Assembly: GCA_937928035.1 (NCBI GenBank)
Contig: CALFWA010000092.1
Location: 1-11,539 of the forward strand
Reading direction: 5' to 3'
Source of the DNA: an uncultured Caldilinea sp.
GTDB taxonomy: Bacteria; Chloroflexota; Anaerolineae; Caldilineales; Caldilineaceae
Length of the DNA: 11,539 nucleotides
Part shown: positions 1 to 10,356 of the stretch, piece after piece
How the letters are laid out: the number at the start of each line of letters is the position of its first letter
Numbering within the stretch: position 1 is the stretch's first letter
Position numbers and translations under genes: made by a program
The notes under the pieces: generated by a model
What the model was told of the DNA's origin: nothing
Database searches by the model: none
The model's input: the letters and a program-made list of their open reading frames with translations, nothing else

Positions 1-1
1 C

Positions 2-1081
2 ATGAAACGTCATCTCATCGGTCCCATTTGGCTCGTTGTCCTCGGGATGCTGGCATTGACGCTTAGCGCCTGCACCGCCGTGGCCCCGGCGCCGGCTGCG
101 CAGGCGCCGGCCGCCGCCACGGAAGCGCCAGCCGCCGAAGCTCCCACCGTGGCCCTCATCTACGGCGTGCGCGGCGACGGCTTCTACATCACCATGGAAG
201 CGGGCGCCCGCGCCAAGGCGCAGGAACTCGGCGTCAACTTCTTCGCCGATGGTCCAGCGCAGTTCCAGCCCACACTGCAGGTGCCGATTCTCGATGCTGT
301 CATCGCCCAACGGCCGGATGCCATCTGCATTGCAGCCACCGATCGCCAGGCGCTGATCGAGCCGATGCGCCGCGCTTATGACGCTGGCATCCATATGATC
401 AGCGTCGACACCTTTATCGGCGATACCGGCGGCGATTACACGGCGCCGGAGCTGAACTGGATGCTCTCGTACATTGGCTCCGATAACGTGCAGGGCGGCG
501 AAATCGGCTGCTCGGCCATCATCGAAGCGATGGGCGGATCGGGCAAGTTCTACATTCAAACCACGCAGCCCGGCGTCAGCACCGTCGAGCAGCGCGTCGA
601 AGGGTGCATGAAAGCTATCGAGGCCACCAACGGCGCGGTGCAACTGATCGGCATGGATTACAACGACGATAACGCTGCGAAGGCGGCGGAGCAGACCGCT
701 GCCGTGCTGTCCGCCAACCCGGACTTGGGCGGCATCTTTGGCACCAACCTCTTCAGCGCGCGCGGGGCTGCGCAGGCGGTCGCCAATGCCGGGCTGACGG
801 GCATCGTCAAGGTCGCCAACTTCGACGCGCCGGAGGATGCGATCGTGGCGCTGCGCGAGAACGTGGTCGACATCGTCATCGCCCAGCATCCATATGAGAT
901 GGGCGAAAAATGCATTGAATTTGCAGTGGCGGCGGTCAACGGCAATTTTGACGCCATCCCCAAACGCTATCCACCCGGCTACACCATCATCACACGCGAG
1001 AACGTGGACACCGAAGAGGCGCAGCGCTCCATCTATAAGAGCGAATACTCCTCGCCTTTTGCGCTGGGTCGCTTCCGGTGA
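2..1081 (+). CDS. Sugar ABC transporter substrate-binding lipoprotein (CUT2/ribose type)
   Basis: Extracytoplasmic binding protein that should deliver a sugar or related small ligand to the permease and ATPase encoded just downstream. The start at base 2 is supported by a complete lipoprotein signal: M-K-R-H, a hydrophobic core at about residues 8-20, and the lipobox L-S-A-C with lipidated Cys24. An Ala/Pro/Glu-rich linker (about 25-48) leads to the mature domain (about 49-340), which has the periplasmic-binding-protein type 1 (Peripla_BP_4) pattern: a first strand VALIYG, then GFYITMEAGARAKAQELG, a central AQRPDAICIAATD and the returning IFGTNLFSARGAAQAV. At 359 residues the length is normal for the family. 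Gene order (binding protein, BPD_transp_2 permease, ATPase) supports the class. The ligand cannot be read from the sequence; ribose-, fructose- or inositol-like sugars are all possible. The region upstream of the start, including any ribosome binding site, lies outside the window. Confidence 0.92.
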   Translation: MKRHLIGPIWLVVLGMLALTLSACTAVAPAPAAQAPAAATEAPAAEAPTVALIYGVRGDGFYITMEAGARAKAQELGVNFFADGPAQFQPTLQVPILDAVIAQRPDAICIAATDRQALIEPMRRAYDAGIHMISVDTFIGDTGGDYTAPELNWMLSYIGSDNVQGGEIGCSAIIEAMGGSGKFYIQTTQPGVSTVEQRVEGCMKAIEATNGAVQLIGMDYNDDNAAKAAEQTAAVLSANPDLGGIFGTNLFSARGAAQAVANAGLTGIVKVANFDAPEDAIVALRENVVDIVIAQHPYEMGEKCIEFAVAAVNGNFDAIPKRYPPGYTIITRENVDTEEAQRSIYKSEYSSPFALGRFR

Positions 1082-1123
1082 GCGGCCCGGCGCAAAATTC
1101 CACTCAATTTGTTCAAGGGCCGC
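1082..1123 (+). promoter_or_regulatory. Intercistronic stem-loop after the binding-protein gene
   Basis: Immediately after the TGA of the binding-protein gene, GCGGCCC (1082-1088) is perfectly complementary to GGGCCGC (1117-1123). Inside the loop, CAAA (1093-1096) pairs with TTTG (1108-1111), and TT/AA can extend this past one bulged A. The sequence after it (CTGTTTC) lacks a proper T tract, so this is not a convincing terminator. Such structures after binding-protein genes are known to protect upstream mRNA from 3' exonucleases or to cause partial termination, giving excess binding protein over permease. That role is inferred here from position. Confidence 0.55.
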
Positions 1124-1175
1124 CTGTTTCAGGTCGCAGTTTGCGCACCTGGCCAATGATAAAGACATTCACGCG

Positions 1176-2249
1176 ATGAGACTGCAAACTGGAGAGATCC
1201 GTTCAAGCCGTTTCTGGCTGGATACGCTTAGCAAAATCTGGGCCTGGCTTTTTTTGCTGGGCATGGTGGCCTTCTTTTCCGTCGCCGGCGATGGCTTTTT
1301 GACGCCGTTCAACATTCAGGCGATTCTCGCCAATATGGCGATCCTGATGATCATCGCCATCGGTCAGACCTATGTGATCATCTCCGGCGGCATCGACCTT
1401 TCGGTGGGCTGGGTGATGGGGATGGCCGCCGTCATCTCGGCGACGGTGATGAACCGCCTGCCGGAATCGTCGCCCCTGTGGCTGGTGGTGCTCAGCGGCC
1501 TCTTCGCCGGCCTGCTCGCCGCATGGATCGCCGGGCTTGTCAACGGCATTCTCATCGCTCGGTTGAACGTGCCGCCTTTCATCGCAACGCTTGGCATGTT
1601 CGGCATTGCCCGCGGCATTGGCTTTCTGCTCTCAGGCGGCATGCCGGTTCCCATCTACGTCAGAGGGTTGGGGTTTCTGGGCAACGGCTTTCTACTCTAC
1701 CATCACCCCACCGCCGGATGGTCGTTTCTGTCGCCGCCGCCCGGCCTTGCGCAGGCGGAGCTGCGCAACCTGACCGGCTATTTTCCGTTCGTCGTGATCG
1801 TGATGCTCGTGCTTCTCGTCATCGCCCACATCACTCTTTCGCGCACGAAATTTGGCCTGCACACCTATGCGATCGGCGGCAATAAGGAGGCGGCTATGCG
1901 CGCTGGCATCCCGGTGGAGCGCCGGTTGGTGGCCATTTATCTGCTTTCGGCTACGTTCGCCGCTATCGCCGGCATTGTCTACAACGTCCGTTTCACTAAC
2001 GGCGCGGCCAACGCAGGGGAGGCGATGTTGCTCGACACCGTCGCCGCCGTCGTGATCGGCGGGGCGTCGCTCTTCGGCGGCGCCGGCACGGTCATCGGCA
2101 CGCTGATCGGCGCTCTGATCATCTCGGTGTTGGCGAACGGGCTGGTGATCTTGCGCGTCAATCCATTCTGGCAGTTCATCGCAGTCGGCATCGTCATCAT
2201 CATCGCCGTCCTCATCGATCAGGCGCGTGAAAAATTTGCACAGGAATGA
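1176..2249 (+). CDS. Sugar ABC transporter permease (RbsC-like, BPD_transp_2)
   Basis: Inner-membrane permease of the CUT2 importer, 357 residues from the ATG at 1176. The open frame extends much further upstream, but the upstream part overlaps the binding-protein gene in another frame and is not protein-like. From 1176 the protein has a short basic N-terminus followed at once by a membrane segment. Family signatures are clear: GGIDLSVG near residue 70, VNGILIARLNVPPFIATLGM near 120-140, the cytoplasmic-loop motif GGNKEAAMRAGI, and a C-terminal Gly-rich AVVIGGASLFGGAGTVIGT segment followed by NPFWQ. About 9-10 hydrophobic segments are visible. The extracytoplasmic stretch between GLGFLGN and LTGYFPF is rather long. 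No good Shine-Dalgarno precedes the start (at best AAAGA about 11 bases upstream), so translation may be weaker than that of its neighbours. The ATPase start follows the stop after 13 bases. Confidence 0.92.
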   Translation: MRLQTGEIRSSRFWLDTLSKIWAWLFLLGMVAFFSVAGDGFLTPFNIQAILANMAILMIIAIGQTYVIISGGIDLSVGWVMGMAAVISATVMNRLPESSPLWLVVLSGLFAGLLAAWIAGLVNGILIARLNVPPFIATLGMFGIARGIGFLLSGGMPVPIYVRGLGFLGNGFLLYHHPTAGWSFLSPPPGLAQAELRNLTGYFPFVVIVMLVLLVIAHITLSRTKFGLHTYAIGGNKEAAMRAGIPVERRLVAIYLLSATFAAIAGIVYNVRFTNGAANAGEAMLLDTVAAVVIGGASLFGGAGTVIGTLIGALIISVLANGLVILRVNPFWQFIAVGIVIIIAVLIDQAREKFAQE

Positions 2250-2262
2250 CGGAAGACAGGTT

Positions 2263-3027
2263 ATGATGGAAAAACAGAATACAGGCACACAACCGGTGCT
2301 TCAAGCCGTCAATCTGACAAAACGCTTCGGCGGGCTCGTTGCGGTCAACAACGTCAGCCTGGACATCTATCCGGGCGAAGTGGTGGCTCTGGCTGGCGAC
2401 AACGGCGCCGGCAAATCGACGTTGATCAAAATGATCTCCGGCGTCTATCGCCCCGATGCGGGCCATATTTACCTGGAAGGACGGGAGATCACGATGGCCT
2501 CGCCGCTGGAGGCGCGCAGCCTCGGCATCGAGACCATCTATCAGGACCTGGCTCTCTGCGAGAATCTGGACGCCACGGTCAATATCTTCCTGGGCCGCGA
2601 GCCGACCAAACGACTCCTCGGCCTTTTCAAACAGGTTGACCGCAATCTGATGCTGGCCGAATCCAACAAGGTCCTCGACCGCCTCGACATCCACATCCCC
2701 AATCTGCGCCGTCCGATTCGCCAGATGTCGGGCGGGCAGCGTCAGGCGGTCGCCATCGCCCGCGCCGTTTATTGGAACGCCAGACTGGTGATCATGGACG
2801 AACCCACTGCAGCGCTCGGCGTGCCCGAACAGCGCAAAGTGCATGAGCTGATCCACACGCTCAAGCGTCAGAATGTGCCTGTGATCATCATCAGTCACAA
2901 CTTACAAGACATCTTTGCCGTCGCCGATCGCATCGTCGTCATGCGTCGCGGGCACAAGGTGGGAGATGTGCCTGCCGGCGAGGTCACCGACGACGATCTG
3001 GTGGCGATGATGGTCGGGTCCGCCTAA
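2263..3027 (+). CDS. Sugar ABC transporter ATP-binding protein (single-domain, FrcA-like)
   Basis: Cytoplasmic ATPase that powers the CUT2 importer encoded just upstream; 254 residues from the ATG at 2263. Visible motifs are Walker A GDNGAGKST (45-53), ABC signature SGGQRQ (156-161), Walker B VIMDEP with Asp179/Glu180, and the switch histidine His212 in ISHNL. The first line of the domain, TKRFGGLVAVNNVSLDIYPGEVVALAGDNG, is typical of the RbsA/XylG/FrcA group. Most CUT2 ATPases are double-length (about 500 residues); this one has a single nucleotide-binding domain like FrcA, so the working transporter probably uses a homodimer. The start at 2263 is preferred over an in-frame GTG at 2227 that overlaps the permease, because GGAAG (2251-2255) lies 7 bases before the ATG and the added residues are not family-like. 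No clear terminator follows. Confidence 0.93.
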   Translation: MMEKQNTGTQPVLQAVNLTKRFGGLVAVNNVSLDIYPGEVVALAGDNGAGKSTLIKMISGVYRPDAGHIYLEGREITMASPLEARSLGIETIYQDLALCENLDATVNIFLGREPTKRLLGLFKQVDRNLMLAESNKVLDRLDIHIPNLRRPIRQMSGGQRQAVAIARAVYWNARLVIMDEPTAALGVPEQRKVHELIHTLKRQNVPVIIISHNLQDIFAVADRIVVMRRGHKVGDVPAGEVTDDDLVAMMVGSA

Positions 3028-3101
3028 TTGTCGACTGTTTTCGCTTCGCTTTTCGGAGTTTGGCGCAGATGCATTCCGTCAAGATTTGCAAGGGTCACAA
3101 A

Positions 3102-3131
3102 TTGCACAGAACGCCGTCATCGTGCTAAACT
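3102..3131 (+). promoter_or_regulatory. Likely promoter of the tRNA-Lys gene
   Basis: A TTGCAC box (3102-3107) is separated by 18 bases from TAAACT (3126-3131), which is preceded by TG at 3123-3124 (extended -10). Transcription would start near 3138, about 10 bases before the mature tRNA end. The -35 match is weak; the -10 and the position carry the call. Confidence 0.5.
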
Positions 3132-3141
3132 GTTGTTGTAA

Positions 3142-3224
<83 letters not shown>

Positions 3225-3238
3225 TCACTCCCAGACAG

Positions 3239-3265
3239 AACCGCGCTTCCGCGAAGCGCGGTTTT
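3239..3265 (+). terminator. Intrinsic terminator after tRNA-Lys
   Basis: CCGCGCTTC (3241-3249) pairs perfectly with GAAGCGCGG (3253-3261) around a 3-base CGC loop. AA/TT extends the stem at its base, and TTTTCGTTT follows. This separates the tRNA from the kinase gene. Confidence 0.9.
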
Positions 3266-3323
3266 CGTTTCAGAGAAAGTGCATTGAAGGGAACGCCGGT
3301 GCAGCCTGAGGATTATTTGCATC

Positions 3324-5297
<1,974 letters not shown>

Positions 5298-5329
5298 ATT
5301 AATCGGCGCAGACAGAAAGGAAACCGCAC

Positions 5330-7045
<1,716 letters not shown>

Positions 7046-7050
7046 CGCCT

Positions 7051-8370
7051 ATGAACAACTCGAATACGCTGGTGCAACTGGTCAACGTAGAGCAGCGCTA
7101 CAGCAGCGGTCGACGCACCTTCACCGCTGTGGAAAACGTCAATTTTACGATGGCGGAGGGCGAGTTTGTGGCGTTGTTGGGGCCATCCGGCTGCGGCAAG
7201 AGCACCTTGCTGCGCATCATCACCGGGCTGCAAAAACCCAGCGGCGGCCGCGTGCTCTACCGGGGTCAGCCGTTGACCGGCGTCAACCCGCACGCAACCA
7301 TTGTTTTCCAGACCTTTGCGCTCTTTCCCTGGTTTTCGGTGCTGGAGAACGTCGAGATTGCGCTAAAAGCGCGCGGCCTGCCACCGGCGGTGCGGCTGCC
7401 GCGCGCCATGGAGCTGATCGACCGCGTGGGGTTGGACGGCTTCGAGAGCGCCTACCCTCGCGAGCTTTCGGGCGGCATGCGGCAGAAGGTCGGCTTTGCG
7501 CGCGCTATGGCTGTCGAGCCGGAGCTGCTCTGTCTCGACGAGCCGTTCTCGGCGCTCGACGTGCTCAGCGCCGAATCGCTGCGCAGCGAGCTGATCGAGC
7601 TGTGGCTGGAGGGCAAAATTCCCACCAAAGCCATTTTGATGGTGACGCACAACATCGAAGAGGCCATCATGTTGGCCGGCCGCATCATCGTTATGGACAA
7701 AGGTCCGGGGCGTATCGTCGCCGACCTCTCGGTGGATCTGCCCTATCCGCGGCAGCGCAACACGCCCGCCTTTACTGCGCTGGTCGATCGCGTCTATGCA
7801 CTCCTGGCAGGGCAGACGCAGGCCGAACATATTGAGCTTGGCTCGGCACCGGGCGAGCCAGGAACCACGCGGCCGCTGCCGCAGGTCTCCATCAACAACC
7901 TCACCGGCCTGCTCGAATATCTCTCCGAACAGGAGAAAGGGCACGCCGATATTTACCGCCTGCCCGAACGGCTGGGCGTTGATTCAGATGAGTTGTTGCG
8001 TCTCATCGAGGCGGCCGAGCTGCTGGGCTTCGTCCACGTTTCCCAAGGCGACGTGGCGCTGACGCCGCTCGGCGACACCTTCGCCGACGCCAGCATCCTG
8101 GCGCGCAAGAACATCTTTGCGGTGCGTATCCGTCGCCTGCCTATTTTCAAATGGTTAATCACCCTGCTGCGCGCGTCGGAAAGCCGCAGCTTGGGGTGGG
8201 ACGTCGTGCGCGCCGCATTAGAGTTGGAGTTTCCTCCCGACGAAGCCGAACGGCAGCTCGACACCATCGTAGATTGGGGACGTTACGCCGAAGTGCTAGC
8301 CTACGACGACGACAAGGCGCTAATCACGCTGGAGCCAGAGGCCGGGGTTTTGGAAAAAACGGGGACGTGA
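7051..8370 (+). CDS. NitT/TauT-type ABC ATPase with C-terminal AAA-associated domain
   Basis: Cytoplasmic ATPase partner of the fused permease, 439 residues. The N-terminal ABC domain (about 1-265) has Walker A GPSGCGKST (44-52), signature LSGGMRQK (139-146), Walker B CLDEP with Asp163/Glu164, the SALD D-loop and switch His200 in VTHNIEEA. The Q-loop context FQTFALFPW is typical of nitrate/taurine ATPases. The remaining region (about 280-435), starting near LPQVSINNLTGLLEYLSEQ and with a winged-helix-like DELLRLIEAAELLGFVHV...VALTPLGDTFADA, matches what I know as the AAA-associated C-terminal domain (PF09821), probably regulatory. The ATG at 7051 is preceded by GGAG (7039-7042) within the end of the permease gene, so the two are translationally close. 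The open frame continues upstream, but that part only overlaps the permease. The promoter of the fluoride unit lies across its final codons. Confidence 0.92.
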   Translation: MNNSNTLVQLVNVEQRYSSGRRTFTAVENVNFTMAEGEFVALLGPSGCGKSTLLRIITGLQKPSGGRVLYRGQPLTGVNPHATIVFQTFALFPWFSVLENVEIALKARGLPPAVRLPRAMELIDRVGLDGFESAYPRELSGGMRQKVGFARAMAVEPELLCLDEPFSALDVLSAESLRSELIELWLEGKIPTKAILMVTHNIEEAIMLAGRIIVMDKGPGRIVADLSVDLPYPRQRNTPAFTALVDRVYALLAGQTQAEHIELGSAPGEPGTTRPLPQVSINNLTGLLEYLSEQEKGHADIYRLPERLGVDSDELLRLIEAAELLGFVHVSQGDVALTPLGDTFADASILARKNIFAVRIRRLPIFKWLITLLRASESRSLGWDVVRAALELEFPPDEAERQLDTIVDWGRYAEVLAYDDDKALITLEPEAGVLEKTGT

Positions 8371-8378
8371 CGTATACT
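8350..8378 (+). promoter_or_regulatory. Promoter of the fluoride riboswitch-crcB unit
   Basis: TTGGAA (8350-8355, 4 of 6 to consensus) and TATACT (8373-8378, 5 of 6) are separated by exactly 17 bases. A transcript would begin near 8385, just before the first leader hairpin. The -35 box lies inside the last codons of the ATPase gene, and the -10 follows its stop codon by 2 bases. Confidence 0.72.
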
Positions 8379-8390
8379 TGGCCTGTACAA

Positions 8391-8419
8391 CGGCTCTGAT
8401 CAGAAGGGATGCAGAGCCG
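8391..8419 (+). promoter_or_regulatory. 5' leader hairpin directly before the fluoride aptamer
   Basis: CGGCTCTG (8391-8398) is perfectly complementary to CAGAGCCG (8412-8419), with a 13-base loop. It falls at the predicted 5' end of the transcript and shares G8419 with the first aptamer stem. Its arms resemble the terminator arms: CTCTG recurs at 8462-8466 and CAGAG at 8490-8494, so alternative pairings are possible. It could simply protect the 5' end or help set the switch. It is not part of the aptamer consensus. Confidence 0.6.
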
Positions 8420-8466
8420 GTGATGAGGCTCGCCAACTGTTCGGTCGACCGGACTGATAGCCTCTG
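8419..8466 (+). ncRNA. Fluoride riboswitch aptamer (crcB motif)
   Basis: The segment matches the conserved crcB RNA architecture. Stem 1 is GGTGA (8419-8423) with TCGCC (8430-8434), closing a loop TGAGGC. The conserved AACTG (8435-8439) is followed by stem 2, TTCGG/CCGGA around a TCGA loop (8440-8453). CTGATA (8454-8459) then leads to GCCTC (8460-8464), which pairs with GAGGC (8425-8429) in the stem 1 loop to make the characteristic pseudoknot. The order, the AACTG and CTGAT elements and the pseudoknot strand agree with the well-studied Thermotoga and Bacillus examples as I remember them. The aptamer binds fluoride through magnesium ions. The crcB gene immediately downstream makes the call nearly certain. 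Confidence 0.95.
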
Positions 8467-8501
8467 TATGGCGCCAACCGGACGTCGTGCAGAGGTTTTT
8501 T
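8461..8501 (+). terminator. Fluoride-controlled intrinsic terminator (expression platform)
   Basis: The 5' arm 8461-8473 (CCTCTGTATGGCG) pairs with 8483-8495 (CGTCGTGCAGAGG) over 13 positions including several G-U pairs, with a 9-base loop and then six T (8496-8501). The 5' arm uses the same bases (8461-8464) that form the aptamer pseudoknot, so the two folds exclude each other. Fluoride-bound RNA should prevent the terminator and allow crcB transcription; without fluoride the transcript should end here. It could also stop readthrough from the upstream ABC genes. Confidence 0.9.
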
Positions 8502-8503
8502 GT

Positions 8504-8532
8504 TGCGTCAGCGACTTTTAACGTTTGACGCA
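8504..8532 (+). repeat. Inverted repeat in the crcB 5' leader
   Basis: TGCGTCA (8504-8510) and TGACGCA (8526-8532) are perfect inverted copies separated by 15 bases. They lie between the riboswitch terminator and the crcB start. No T tract follows, so it is not a terminator. It may be a hairpin in readthrough mRNA or a protein-binding site; function is not evident. Confidence 0.4.
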
Positions 8533-8554
8533 TTTGTGCAGTATGGGATGAGAG

Positions 8555-8932
8555 ATGGAACGCTTTCTCTATATCTCAATCGGCGCCATCGTCGGCGCAA
8601 ACGCCCGCTATCTGATCAGCGTATGGGCGGCGGAGCGATTTGGCGTCAACTTTCCCTATGGGACGTTCCTGGTGAACATCATTGGATGCTTCATCATCGG
8701 CTTTTTCTTTGGACTGGGCGAGACGCGCATCACGATCACGCCGGAGTTACGGCTGCTCTTCGCCGTCGGCTTTCTGGGAGCGTTTACGACCTTCTCTACC
8801 TTTGGCTATGAAAGCGTCAGCCTGGCGCGCAGCGGTGCACTGTGGTTTAGCATGTTGAACATTTTCGGTACCAATCTCATCGGCCTGCTGGCCGTCATCG
8901 GCGGACTAGCCGTTGCTCGAATCCTTTCATGA
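8555..8932 (+). CDS. crcB: CrcB/Fluc fluoride channel
   Basis: Small inner-membrane fluoride exporter channel, 125 residues, normal for the family, with four hydrophobic segments. Fluc channels work as antiparallel dimers that let fluoride leak out of the cytoplasm. Diagnostic residues are present: GANARY (14-19) in the first segment, Asn41 in GTFLVNIIG, and GFLGAFTTFSTFGYE (72-86), whose Phe80 and Phe83 correspond to the fluoride-lining phenylalanines and whose Thr/Ser lie in the polar track. The last segment contains NIFGTNLIGLLAVIGG. The ATG at 8555 is preceded by GGGATGAG, a modest ribosome binding site. A fluoride riboswitch with terminator precedes the gene, so expression is expected only when cytoplasmic fluoride rises. 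Only one crcB copy is seen here; many bacteria with a single copy form dual-topology homodimers. Confidence 0.97.
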   Translation: MERFLYISIGAIVGANARYLISVWAAERFGVNFPYGTFLVNIIGCFIIGFFFGLGETRITITPELRLLFAVGFLGAFTTFSTFGYESVSLARSGALWFSMLNIFGTNLIGLLAVIGGLAVARILS

Positions 8933-8947
8933 GTGGAAGGAAGCGCT

Positions 8948-10237
<1,290 letters not shown>

Positions 10238-10239
10238 AC

Positions 10240-10282
10240 GGGAGAGAGTGTGAGAGCGAGAGAGCGGGAGAGTGGGGGCGGG
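10240..10282 (+). repeat. Purine-rich low-complexity GA/GT tract
   Basis: About 43 bases made almost entirely of G and A with only six or so pyrimidines, built from irregular GAGAG, GTGAG and GGGAG units. It begins directly after the stop codon of the DUF190-CBS gene. It is not coding and has no hairpin. Similar GA-rich spacers occur in some Chloroflexota genomes, to my recollection. Confidence 0.6.
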
Positions 10283-10320
10283 CATGTACGTTGTGTAGAA
10301 GCAATCGTCGGTTCTTTTTC

Positions 10321-10352
10321 ATGAAGGGAAGCGAGTTATGAAAGGGAGCGAG
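10321..10352 (+). repeat. Imperfect tandem direct repeat before the last gene
   Basis: ATGAAGGGAAGCGAG (10321-10335) and ATGAAAGGGAGCGAG (10338-10352) are near-identical 15-base units separated by TT. The second unit supplies the Shine-Dalgarno of the next gene. Each unit begins with an ATG that opens a frame of only a few codons (stops at 10339-10341 and 10371-10373), so neither is likely to be a gene. Confidence 0.45.
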
Positions 10353-10356
10353 CGAG

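Noticed and set aside
837..1175. Upstream extension of the permease frame into the binding-protein gene
   Set aside because: The extra residues are Arg/Ser/Ala-rich out-of-frame sequence; the natural permease N-terminus begins at ATG 1176.
3028..3101. Terminator for the sugar ABC operon
   Set aside because: Only short weak inverted repeats (for example TGCAA/TTGCA at 3088-3106) and no stem followed by a T run; if transcription ends here the signal is not visible.
8933..8947. GTG start for the DUF190-CBS gene
   Set aside because: The strong GGAAGGAA site lies between it and ATG 8948, and the DUF190 domain begins right after the ATG.
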